Assembly: GCA_900557435.1 (NCBI GenBank)
Contig: USSH01000022.1
Coordinates: 1-16,672 of the forward strand
From: an uncultured Coprococcus sp.
Lineage (GTDB): Bacteria > Bacillota > Clostridia > Lachnospirales > Lachnospiraceae
Reading direction: 5' to 3'
Length of the DNA stretch: 16,672 nt
The notes under the pieces were generated by a model that did not search any database, was not told the origin of the DNA, and saw only the letters and a program-made list of their open reading frames with translations. Made by a program: the position numbers and the translations under genes. Shown piece after piece: positions 1 through 7,008 of the stretch (within the stretch, counting starts at the first letter, position 1; every line of letters begins with the position of its first letter).

Positions 1-24
1 GACGTCATAATGCGAATGCCCACA

Positions 25-158
25 TTGAGCCGACAGGCGATATGATATAATGAGCGTTGCGACAGTTGCACTTGTGCAGACTGTCATAACGACAGTTAAT
101 TATAACATACTAATTGAAAATAGAGAATCAGCACAAAAGGCCTGATTCTCCATTTTTT
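25..158 (+). ncRNA. possible small RNA: promoter, hairpin and terminator without a reading frame
   Basis: On the plus strand there is a TTGAGC box (25-30), 15 bp, then a perfect TATAAT (46-51). Transcription would start near 58. A hairpin follows at once: GACAGT-TGCAC (61-71) pairs with GTGCA-G-ACTGTC (74-85) with one bulged G. About 40 nt later comes a perfect 9-bp stem (123-131/142-150) with six T at 153-158. A transcript of about 100 nt would therefore start and end here with no convincing coding frame. The 15-bp spacer is short. The same elements could equally be the promoter of a gene lying outside the window plus a shared terminator. The call is inference from arrangement only. Confidence 0.25.
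123..158. terminator. bidirectional intrinsic terminator after the diguanylate cyclase gene
   Basis: GAGAATCAG (123-131) and CTGATTCTC (142-150) form a perfect 9-bp stem with a 10-nt loop. Read on the minus strand it lies 20 nt past the stop codon of the cyclase gene and is followed by TATTTTCAATT, a moderate U tract. Read on the plus strand it is followed by a better T6 run. It can close transcripts from both sides. Confidence 0.75.
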
Positions 159-170
159 GATAATTTTTTA

Positions 171-2243
171 TCATTGTCTGTTTACCCTCTTCTGCATCTT
201 CTCCTGATACATGCTGTGATCCGCCTCCCTCACATACTCCTCAAGAGTTTTATCACCATCCGGGTCTGTTATAACATAACCTATACTAAACTCCAATGCA
301 AACGGCAGTTTCTCCTGCGCCGCTATCTCCCTGGCTTTCTCAAGGATCGCCGTCTTTCTTTCCTCAGGGGACTCCGTCTCATCGTATATAGATATTGATA
401 CAAATTCATCTCCGCCGTATCTAACCGGAATACTGCTTATTCCGCCGCCTCCTGCCACCGCTCTGGCAGCACTCTTTATCGCCTTATCTCCGTACTCGTG
501 ACCGTATGTATCATTTATATATTTAAGCCTGTCCATATCGGCAAACATTATGAGAAGTGCCCTGCCCTGGCCCGCAGCCTTGTCAAATGCCTTCGCGGCG
601 ATCTGTCTCATGCCTTCCCTGTTGTATATCTGGGTGAGCGGATCCTTTATGGATATTGCTGTAAGCTCCTGATTGATCTGCTCCAGCCTCCATTTGTTGA
701 ATAGATTTATCATGGCTACATTCACTTCACTCATTACAGTTGACCAAAGCTGCTTATCCATGAGGTAATATCCATTTTCGACACAGCAGAACCCAACTGC
801 CTTTTCTCCGAAATGAAATGGTGCAAATAAAAATATATTGCCGCCGGCCTCATCATCCAGAAGTGGGAACATGCTGTGATATGTATCGTTACCGTCATCC
901 GCTATGCCCTGTCTGTACACGATCTGCATCCTATGAGGATAGCCCTTCACGGCAAATACATCCTCATCGTACGCCGCCGAAAGAGTCGGACCAGCTCCCC
1001 CCATCTCCACAAGGGATCTGTCAACAACCATAACGCATTTCTTACACTCTGCCTGTGAATATGAGGACTGAACACACGGATACAGTTCACTGTAATCCTT
1101 GCATTTGCTGAGCAAATGCGTGAAGTCAAGTGTGCTCTCATCTATCTCCTCGCGTTCCACAACTCCCATTATATAATTCTTCAGGTATTGTCTGCCGTTC
1201 AGCATGGCATCCGCGCCGCAGCCACAACTCTCCGTGAATATACAATTATAATCTATATAAGAACTGGTATCCGGATTGTTTCCCGCCCAGATATTCAGCA
1301 TGATCTCTGCAGCCGCAGCTCCGATCTTCTCACGGATCCTGCTCACCGTTGTTATACGCGGCGTATAGTACGCTGCTTTATCAAAGTTGTCGAATCCCGT
1401 GACTTTAAAATCATTTGGCACTGAAAGTCCGAGTGCCTCAGCCCTGTTGCACACACCCACCGCCAGGTTGTCATTTGCACAGATTATTGCATCTGGAAGA
1501 ATCTTCCTCACTATCTCCCGTTCTTCCAGTCTTCTCTCATCCATCTCCGCATCATTCGAAACTTCGGCATCCGGAGCAGAATCCGCAAAACTGCCACTGG
1601 TTATCTCACCGTACACCTCCGCAGGGCCGCCGTAATCTGGCCCGTCCTTCTCGTGTTTTATACACGTATGTCCATGTGCTCTGAGCAGCTCCTCAAGGCC
1701 CGTCACACCGTCATTGAAACCAAAATCTCCAAACAGGACATCCTCATCATCCACAGTCAGGCCATATTCATCCATACAGTCCCTGAATGCCCGGCATCTC
1801 TCCTGAGCCTCATAGTTGTCCTTCGGTCCGGCAAGATACCACATCTTCTTTGCGCCGTGCCTCTCTATCATATGCCGAGTCATATCGTACATAGCATCAT
1901 AATTGTCTATACCCACAAAATGCAGACCGTCAAACGCAGTCTCAAGGCTTATAGCCGGAACTCCACTCTTCCTTATCCTGTCCAGCAGTTCCGCCGTGAC
2001 GCCCGGATATTTGATATTGTTGACAGATATTATGATCCCATCAAAGTCTGTCAGCTCCGGAAGATTATATATATTGTATTCTCCATAGCTGTAACCGTCG
2101 TCCCTGTTCCAATTGCCATTGCTGTTGAATATGTACAAATTCACATCAGCCCTGGCTTCCTTTATCTTCTGCATAAATCCCAGCGGCCAGGCATAGGTGA
2201 AATACCTCTTCCAGCCATCCATGAACAATGCTACTTTTTTCAT
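171..2243 (-). CDS. soluble LacI-type sugar-sensor / GGDEF diguanylate cyclase fusion
   Basis: A 690-residue protein that probably makes cyclic di-GMP from two GTP in response to a bound sugar. Residues about 1-340 resemble the periplasmic-binding-protein fold of LacI/GalR regulators: it opens with MKKVALFMDG, and IICANDNLAVGV (253-264) and KVTGFDNFDKA (280-290) are typical of this fold. The helix-turn-helix is missing. A middle region (about 345-525) is not recognised and may be a GAF-like linker. The C-terminal GGDEF domain (about 533-690) has metal/GTP residues in FADMD (567-571), NDTYGHEYGD (577-586) and an intact RYGGDEF (608-614). No RxxD inhibitory site lies five residues before GGDEF. 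There is no signal peptide or membrane segment, so it should act in the cytoplasm. Residues about 190-245 are an acidic, low-complexity insertion. The start is set by AGGAGG just upstream. It follows the galactanase gene on the same strand. The architecture is clear; the ligand is inferred from context. Confidence 0.88.
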   Translation of the reverse strand: MKKVALFMDGWKRYFTYAWPLGFMQKIKEARADVNLYIFNSNGNWNRDDGYSYGEYNIYNLPELTDFDGIIISVNNIKYPGVTAELLDRIRKSGVPAISLETAFDGLHFVGIDNYDAMYDMTRHMIERHGAKKMWYLAGPKDNYEAQERCRAFRDCMDEYGLTVDDEDVLFGDFGFNDGVTGLEELLRAHGHTCIKHEKDGPDYGGPAEVYGEITSGSFADSAPDAEVSNDAEMDERRLEEREIVRKILPDAIICANDNLAVGVCNRAEALGLSVPNDFKVTGFDNFDKAAYYTPRITTVSRIREKIGAAAAEIMLNIWAGNNPDTSSYIDYNCIFTESCGCGADAMLNGRQYLKNYIMGVVEREEIDESTLDFTHLLSKCKDYSELYPCVQSSYSQAECKKCVMVVDRSLVEMGGAGPTLSAAYDEDVFAVKGYPHRMQIVYRQGIADDGNDTYHSMFPLLDDEAGGNIFLFAPFHFGEKAVGFCCVENGYYLMDKQLWSTVMSEVNVAMINLFNKWRLEQINQELTAISIKDPLTQIYNREGMRQIAAKAFDKAAGQGRALLIMFADMDRLKYINDTYGHEYGDKAIKSAARAVAGGGGISSIPVRYGGDEFVSISIYDETESPEERKTAILEKAREIAAQEKLPFALEFSIGYVITDPDGDKTLEEYVREADHSMYQEKMQKRVNRQ

Positions 2244-2330
2244 ACCTTACCTCCTGATCAATCAGAACAACCCGTCCTGTCCCCCATCTGTAAATTCGCC
2301 AAATATATTAAAAAAGACGCATCTGTATAT

Positions 2331-2336
2331 ATTATA
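2331..2336 (-). promoter_or_regulatory. candidate -10 box for the diguanylate cyclase gene
   Basis: A perfect TATAAT lies on the minus strand about 88 nt upstream of the cyclase start codon. No good -35 hexamer is seen at 16-18 bp (best is TGTTTT at 17 bp), so this promoter is weak or activator-dependent. It lies downstream of the GC-rich palindrome that probably ends the galactanase transcript, which suggests separate control of the cyclase. Confidence 0.35.
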
Positions 2337-2403
2337 CACAGACCCGCCCAACCAAAACATATCCAAATGTATCAAAAACATGTACTTTACTATCAGAAAC
2401 CAC

Positions 2404-2436
2404 GGGGGACGGAGGGGACAGGCACCTCCGTCCCCC
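2404..2436. repeat. GC-rich perfect palindrome (REP-like), probable terminator of the galactanase transcript
   Basis: GGGGGACGGAGG (2404-2415) pairs perfectly with CCTCCGTCCCCC (2425-2436) around a 9-nt loop. It starts 6 nt after the galactanase stop codon in transcription order. The U tract behind it on the minus strand is poor (GTGGTTTCTG), so it may act as an mRNA 3' stabiliser, a weak terminator, or be a dispersed palindromic repeat. A degenerate fragment, CCTGTCCCCCAT, recurs near 2276. The GC-rich composition contrasts with the surrounding AT-rich spacer. Confidence 0.6.
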
Positions 2437-2441
2437 ATAAT

Positions 2442-3569
2442 TTACTTAAGTGGATAGTCGCTGTGCGCCGGCTTGTAATCACGTATAGTCTTAAGCGCCG
2501 GCAGAGCATGTCCGTCATAATCAAAAAGCGCCTGATTTGCCCATTCATTTCCGCATGGTCCAGACTCCTCTATGTATGACAGAGCACCTTCCGTAGCCCA
2601 GCCGCTTCCCGGCACCGGTATCCAGCCTGCCTCCCAGTAATAAAAGCCATCGCCACCAGGAACATCATCTATCAGTTTCATTATATCGTTCATGAAATCC
2701 GCCTGTCCCTCAGGTGTCATAGGGTAGTCAAGATTTTCCACCAGTGAAGGCTTTGTGGCATAGCCCTTTCTATCATCAGGCCCCAGTTTCTCATATTCTG
2801 CGTAGTCCTCCATCGTAAATCCCATGGAAACCTCCGCGATAACTATCTTTTTGCCGTATCTATCCGCCATATCCCGCATATTTACCTCTAGTTCCTTCAT
2901 GGTTCCATGCCAGAACGGATAATACGACATTCCAATTATATCAAAATCTTCTCCTCTTTCCATGTAGTGGTCAAACCAGTCCACATACATAGGATTGTTG
3001 CCGCCATTGTCGAGATGTATCATGACCGGAATATCAGAATCAACCGATCTGACCGCCCTTATTCCGGCGCTCACAAACTTTGCGATATTGTCATACTCCG
3101 GTTTCTGCCCCAGAGGCCACATCAGCCCATTTGTAAGCTCATTTCCAACCTGAACAAGCTGAGGGAAAACGCCCGCATCTTTCATCTCTAAAAGAGTCTC
3201 CCTTGTATAGTCGTACACAGCCTGCTCAAGCTGATCCACATCCATGCCTCTCCACGCCTTCGGCACTCTCTGCTTGCCCGGGTCAGCCCAGAAATCACTG
3301 TAGTGATAATCAAGCAGAACGCTCATTCCATGATCCATAGCGCGTTTCGCGAGTTTCTTGTATACCTCAAGGTCATTTGTGCCCGCACCATAAGGTACGC
3401 CGTCCTCCGTGTACGGATCATTCCACAGACGAAGTCTCACAGAATTCACGCCATAGTTCTTCAGTATGTCAAATATATCTCCCTGCACACCATTGTCATA
3501 ATATTTCGCACCCAGCTCTTCAACCTCGGCAACAGTGGAGAGATCCACGCCCTTTATATAATCTGCCAT
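2442..3569 (-). CDS. ganB: GH53 arabinogalactan endo-beta-1,4-galactanase, cytoplasmic form
   Basis: A 375-residue glycoside hydrolase of family 53, which cleaves internal beta-1,4-galactosyl bonds of galactan or its oligosaccharides. It begins with KGVDLST (6-12) and has VRLRLWNDP (44-52) and LLDYHYSDFWADPGKQ (85-100), all GH53 hallmarks. The acid/base is Glu144 in QVGNE and the nucleophile Glu246 in IVIAEVS, by family knowledge. The (beta/alpha)8 domain fills the whole protein; no extra binding module is seen. I chose the ATG at 3569 because AAGGAG lies at ideal distance from it. An in-frame start at 3647 would add 26 residues but has no clear ribosome site or convincing signal peptide. Most characterised GH53 enzymes are secreted; this one appears cytoplasmic, fitting intake of oligosaccharides by the upstream transporter. 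It is the last gene of the cluster with the 613-aa and zinc-ribbon genes. Confidence 0.9.
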   Translation of the reverse strand: MADYIKGVDLSTVAEVEELGAKYYDNGVQGDIFDILKNYGVNSVRLRLWNDPYTEDGVPYGAGTNDLEVYKKLAKRAMDHGMSVLLDYHYSDFWADPGKQRVPKAWRGMDVDQLEQAVYDYTRETLLEMKDAGVFPQLVQVGNELTNGLMWPLGQKPEYDNIAKFVSAGIRAVRSVDSDIPVMIHLDNGGNNPMYVDWFDHYMERGEDFDIIGMSYYPFWHGTMKELEVNMRDMADRYGKKIVIAEVSMGFTMEDYAEYEKLGPDDRKGYATKPSLVENLDYPMTPEGQADFMNDIMKLIDDVPGGDGFYYWEAGWIPVPGSGWATEGALSYIEESGPCGNEWANQALFDYDGHALPALKTIRDYKPAHSDYPLK

Positions 3570-3732
3570 ATTTTTGTCTCCTTCACCTGCATTTATTTTA
3601 CTGCCCGTTATAACCAAGAACAGCCGCCGAAGAAAAATGTTCTGCATACTCCAACGTCTTTTACAACATACTCCTGATGTATCAGTTCATCTTCATCTGT
3701 CGGCGGCCTTCTATCAAGATGACATCTGTCAC
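3570..3732 (-). other. noncoding intercistronic spacer with a long-range stem
   Basis: A 163-nt gap between the zinc-ribbon and galactanase genes, larger than expected inside a tight operon. GCCGCCGA (3623-3630) pairs with TCGGCGGC (3700-3707), enclosing 69 nt that contains a small hairpin CTGAT-GT-ATCAG (3674-3685) and a repeated CATACTCC (3645, 3667). No open frame with a start and ribosome site fits. It does not match a c-di-GMP riboswitch that I can recognise. It could be an RNA processing or stability element controlling the dose of the galactanase. Confidence 0.4.
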
Positions 3733-3945
3733 CTAGTCGTCAAATGTAATCCTGTCATACATTCTTCCATATTTTATTCTGATGAGCTCGTTCTTTGCCA
3801 GAACGTCCTCCTCTGGTCCAACATACTGACAACGGATACAGTAGTATTCCTTCTTGTCCTTATCATAGAACATATCTATATCCAGATCTCTCATAAAACA
3901 CATTGGACATCTGTAATTTAATTTGCCTTTTCCAGACTGAGCCAT
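3733..3945 (-). CDS. 70-residue zinc-ribbon protein coupled to the 613-aa gene
   Basis: A small protein of unknown role. Two CxxC pairs are visible: CPMC (residues 13-16) and CIRC (36-39), 19 residues apart, the spacing of a single zinc ribbon that could bind nucleic acid or a protein partner. The rest is charged, with an aromatic-rich strand between the knuckles. Its ATG lies 28 nt inside the end of the 613-aa gene, and its AAGGAGG ribosome site is wholly within that gene, so the two are translationally coupled. This argues that it works with the 613-residue protein or that their dose must match. No signal peptide. A function cannot be assigned. Confidence 0.75.
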   Translation of the reverse strand: MAQSGKGKLNYRCPMCFMRDLDIDMFYDKDKKEYYCIRCQYVGPEEDVLAKNELIRIKYGRMYDRITFDD

Positions 3946-5759
3946 GTTGAAAATACCTCCTTATCCTTAAGTGTCTTTGTATAACCAAGAGTGAACATTG
4001 GCGAGAACGCATATCCCTCTTTGAAATATCCTGTTGCGTCGCTGCCTGATGCTCCCATAGCAGCCTTTGTCTCGATTGCAGGGATAACTGCCGATACCTC
4101 ATCGGCACCTGCGAGATCCTCTTCTCTGCACTTGTACTCATATGTGAGCGACTTGCTCTCTGAAGCATTCTTTGCTGTGAGAGTGATTCCTGTCATGTCC
4201 TCAGGATACTCTGTTGTACCATAGCATGCCACCATGTACTCATTGATCTCAACCTCTGCATCAGGGTTGCTCATCTCGAGAATAGTTCTCTCATGCCTTA
4301 TCTTGGATGAACCCTCCTCAAAGTATATCTTTGTCTGAAGTTTAACTGTCAGATCATAGAACTCAATATCAACCGGGTCAAGTGTAAGGATTCTTGTGCT
4401 GCCCTCCTGTGAAAATGTTGCCTTTGTTCTGCACAGACAGAGATCGACCTCCTCACCCTTGTAGCTGATCTTGGCACTTCTCACAGTACCCTCTCCGGCA
4501 TAGTGTGTGAAGTATCCTGCTCTGTACTTCTCCTGGATCAGGAATGGATATGAGGCATCCTGAACGTGTGGAGTTCCAATACCTACAGGCCAGTTAAGCT
4601 TTGCTGCATATGGTCTGAGGTCAACGATCGCACCGCCCTGATCCATGTTGATCTGAGCTCTCATGTATGGATCGCAGTACCAGAAGATCTGCTTGTCTGA
4701 TCCGTACAGTATATCTTTCCAAAGAGCACATTCAGGCTCCTCGTATGTCTTGTTCTCTCTGTAGAAATCAGCAAATTCAGCCATTGTCATGTCAACGCAT
4801 TTGCCTTCCTTCTTCAGATCGCCGTAGTACTTCATTCCGTCCTCGTAGCTCTTCTTGAGCAGCTCATATGGAGCCTCCCAGCGTCCCATCTTGTTCAGCC
4901 AGCCCGGTCCAACGAACATCATGTTGTATGAATATCCGTTGTTGAACTTAGCAAGGTGACGGTACTGGTCGATCAGGTTGTACAGATATGGGTACTCCCA
5001 TGTCTTGCTGTCGTAGATCATTCCACGCAGAACGTTCTGTGGATGTGTACCGAAGTTTGAACCATTTCCATCGTAGCATGCCAGCAGGTCTCTTGAAAGA
5101 TGAGGGATAGCAACGATTCCGCTGTCCTCAGCCTCATTTGCTGCAGGAGCATGTGTGTTCTGCTTTGAAGGTATCCACGGATTCCATGGGCCGCCATCGA
5201 ACAATGTGTACCATGAGTTGTTACATGTGTGGTAAGCCTTAGGGCCCTCCTCCCAGCATGTTGCAACTGCACACTTGACTGATGGGTACTTCTCCTTGAT
5301 GTAGTTTGTAAGCTCAGCGTCCATATAGTATGAACCTGTCGATACCGGATAGAAACCAAATATATCATGGAACTTTCCAAATACGTCATCGACGATATTC
5401 TTCTTGTCCTCCATTGAGAACATCCAGATACAGAAATCCTTGGTCTTGTACTTCTCTCTGAACTCTGTGCAAGGAAGTCCGAGAAGTGAAAGTGCTATCT
5501 CATCCCCATACTTCTCATGATGCTCCTTGGCAAGTGATACAGCCTCCTCGTTAAAAAGGCTGGCATATGTCATCTGAATAGTAGTCTTGAGTCCGTTCTT
5601 GTGAGCTGTCTCCTGCTGGAACTTGAATATGTCCAGTGACTCTGTGAGGAGAGCTTTTCTTCCGATGTCCTCTGCCTGACCATGGCCTGTAACCTTCTCG
5701 GCATACTCAGGAACCATCTCAGGACGATGGATAATGTTTACAATAAATGTATTCTCCAT
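3918..5759 (-). CDS. unrecognised 613-residue cytoplasmic protein, possible carbohydrate-active enzyme
   Basis: I cannot place this protein in a named family. Residues about 1-340 read like a (beta/alpha) barrel: it opens with FIVNIIHRPE (5-14), followed by TIQMTYASLF (60-69) and a segment rich in Trp, Cys and Asn with CWEEG (168-172) and GGPWNPW (189-195). It loosely recalls polysaccharide-deacetylase or GH57/GH38-type barrels, but the deacetylase TFDDG motif is absent. Residues about 355-613 look like beta-sandwich material with many alternating strands, as in large glycosidases. There is no signal peptide or membrane segment. AGGAG sits at good distance before the ATG. It lies between the transporter genes and the galactanase and has its own promoter candidate. 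By context it may process galacto-oligosaccharides or a decorated sugar inside the cell; that is inference. It overlaps the zinc-ribbon gene by 28 nt. Confidence 0.8.
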   Translation of the reverse strand: MENTFIVNIIHRPEMVPEYAEKVTGHGQAEDIGRKALLTESLDIFKFQQETAHKNGLKTTIQMTYASLFNEEAVSLAKEHHEKYGDEIALSLLGLPCTEFREKYKTKDFCIWMFSMEDKKNIVDDVFGKFHDIFGFYPVSTGSYYMDAELTNYIKEKYPSVKCAVATCWEEGPKAYHTCNNSWYTLFDGGPWNPWIPSKQNTHAPAANEAEDSGIVAIPHLSRDLLACYDGNGSNFGTHPQNVLRGMIYDSKTWEYPYLYNLIDQYRHLAKFNNGYSYNMMFVGPGWLNKMGRWEAPYELLKKSYEDGMKYYGDLKKEGKCVDMTMAEFADFYRENKTYEEPECALWKDILYGSDKQIFWYCDPYMRAQINMDQGGAIVDLRPYAAKLNWPVGIGTPHVQDASYPFLIQEKYRAGYFTHYAGEGTVRSAKISYKGEEVDLCLCRTKATFSQEGSTRILTLDPVDIEFYDLTVKLQTKIYFEEGSSKIRHERTILEMSNPDAEVEINEYMVACYGTTEYPEDMTGITLTAKNASESKSLTYEYKCREEDLAGADEVSAVIPAIETKAAMGASGSDATGYFKEGYAFSPMFTLGYTKTLKDKEVFSTWLSLEKAN

Positions 5760-5853
5760 ATCTTAAATCTCCTATTTCGTATATGTTGTAACCTTTTGAT
5801 CTAAAGATAATCGTCCCCAAATAAGTGACAATATCCTCATTTTTCATCCTGTC

Positions 5854-5880
5854 AGCCCTATTTTAGGGCTAATTATAGCA
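5854..5880 (-). promoter_or_regulatory. extended -10 promoter with palindromic operator candidate, upstream of the 613-aa gene
   Basis: On the minus strand TGCTATAAT (5872-5880) is a perfect extended -10. At 17 bp the -35 is weak (TGGATG, 5895-5900). Directly downstream lies the perfect palindrome AGCCCTA-TTT-TAGGGCT (5854-5870), which covers the expected start point near 5865, where a repressor would block initiation. It differs from the LacI operator found three times elsewhere here, so a second regulator may act. The leader to the 613-aa gene is about 105 nt. Confidence 0.5.
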
Positions 5881-5957
5881 GGCATCCACACCACCATCCA
5901 TATGTGGTCCATCCGGTGACGCAGACACCTGCTCAAAATAAATTTTCTCATTTCTCT

Positions 5958-6163
5958 CAGACCGCCGCCTATAAGTTCTGCCGGCCTCAGCCACAGCGGA
6001 GTGTCCTGCATGTATTCAGAGGCATACGAGGACGTCGGCACTTAGCGAAGGCCCTAAGCCTAAGCTTAGTGTCCGCTACGTCCGAAGTCGAGTGCGAACG
6101 ACCTCTGAATATATCAGGACACCTCCGCTGTGGCGTCCGTCCTTTCCAAGCGGCGTCCGTCTG
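5958..6163. repeat. 206-nt nested inverted-repeat element between the permease and 613-aa genes
   Basis: A set of nested, collinear inverted repeats starts 3 nt after the permease stop codon. CAGAC-CGCCGC (5958-5968) pairs with GCGGCG-tcc-GTCTG (6150-6163). CCACAGCGGA (5991-6000) pairs with TCCGCTGTGG (6124-6133), TGTCCTG (6002-6008) with CAGGACA (6115-6121), and TATTCAGAGG (6013-6022) with CCTCTGAATA (6102-6111). Inside, GGACGT/ACGTCC and CGCT/AGCG can also pair. GGCGTCCGTC occurs twice in direct orientation (6132, 6152). No U tract follows on the minus strand. It could be a miniature mobile or dispersed repeat, or an mRNA structure separating transporter from enzyme expression. No coding frame fits. 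Confidence 0.65.
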
Positions 6164-6165
6164 CC

Positions 6166-7008
6166 TTAGCCCTTTACAGAACCGCCAGTCACGCCCTCTA
6201 CATAGTACTTCTGCATGATGACGAACAGTATTGAGATAGGGATAGCTACCACGATACCGCCGGCGCAGAATACTGAGAAGTATTTGTTGACCAGTGATTT
6301 CTCAAGCATATTGTAAAGGCCTATAGCTACTGTCCAGTCCTTTGAAACTCCTGAGTTGAGCATAAGCTTTGCGAACACGAAATCGCCCCAAGGTATAAGG
6401 AATGAACTGATGACCTGATACACCACGATCGGCTTACACAGAGGAAGGATGACCTTCAGGAATATCGTTGCCTCCGAAGCGCCCTCAAGTCTGGCAGCCT
6501 CTTTAAGTGACATAGGTATTGTATCCATGAATCCCTTCATGATGAGGAATCCAAGTCCTGATCCCGCTGAGTAAACTAAGATCATACCGAAATGGCTGTT
6601 TGTAAGTCCCAGCATCTTCAGGATAAAGTAAATTGCTATCATGAGAAGTGGGCCAGGGAACATATTCAGTATCAGTGACGCACTCATGATCTGTTTTCTG
6701 CCGTTGAATCTCAGGCAGCTCATCGCATAGCTGACCATAACTACAAACAAAGTAGAGATGATACATGTAAATACTGCAATGATAAGCGTATTCTTGAACC
6801 ATGACACATACTGCACAACCGAGTCAGGTCTTGTGAGCAGCTGAACAAAGTTGTCCATAGACCAGCTCGTTGGGAAGAAATGCGCTGTATTGATCCCCTT
6901 GTATCCGCTGAATGAAGTGACAACCAGCCAGATGATCGGAACCAGCCAGATAACCGCGAGGACAAGTAATACGATATGTTTAAAGATTGAACCTATTGTT
7001 TTCTTCAT
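6166..7008 (-). CDS. ganQ: sugar ABC transporter permease, MalG/GanQ type
   Basis: A 280-residue inner-membrane subunit of a CUT1-family sugar ABC transporter. Six hydrophobic segments are visible, the first at about 11-32 and the last at about 250-266. The cytoplasmic loop that contacts the ATPase is KEAARLEGASEATIFLKVIL (169-188), a good EAA motif. PGPLLMIAIYFILKMLGL (118-135) and the final YYVEGVTGGSVKG are typical of MalG-like proteins, the tail being very close to B. subtilis-type galactan permeases by my memory. Its start codon shares one base with the upstream permease stop (TAATG, 7006-7010), and the AGGAGG site lies inside that gene, so translation is coupled. The substrate, beta-1,4-galacto-oligosaccharide, is inferred from the GH53 neighbour. 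The next gene is separated from it by the inverted-repeat element. Confidence 0.9.
   Translation of the reverse strand: MKKTIGSIFKHIVLLVLAVIWLVPIIWLVVTSFSGYKGINTAHFFPTSWSMDNFVQLLTRPDSVVQYVSWFKNTLIIAVFTCIISTLFVVMVSYAMSCLRFNGRKQIMSASLILNMFPGPLLMIAIYFILKMLGLTNSHFGMILVYSAGSGLGFLIMKGFMDTIPMSLKEAARLEGASEATIFLKVILPLCKPIVVYQVISSFLIPWGDFVFAKLMLNSGVSKDWTVAIGLYNMLEKSLVNKYFSVFCAGGIVVAIPISILFVIMQKYYVEGVTGGSVKG

Noticed and set aside
57..71. TTGCGACAGTTGCAC as a further LacI operator
   Set aside because: The right half matches, but the half sites are three bases too close and there is no central CG.
1653..2579. 308-codon plus-strand open frame opposite the diguanylate cyclase gene
   Set aside because: Lies antisense to a well-supported GGDEF fusion gene, has no ribosome site and its translation has no recognisable domain; it is a shadow frame.
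3303..3677. Plus-strand frame of 124 codons over the GH53 start
   Set aside because: Antisense to conserved GH53 motifs, with no ribosome site or promoter.
3570..3732. Cyclic di-GMP riboswitch in front of the galactanase gene
   Set aside because: No GEMM-type conserved core or recognisable tetraloop receptor; only a general stem-loop is seen.
3918..5759. Polysaccharide deacetylase (CE4) assignment of the 613-aa protein
   Set aside because: The TFDDG and H-x-x-x-H motifs of that family are not visible.
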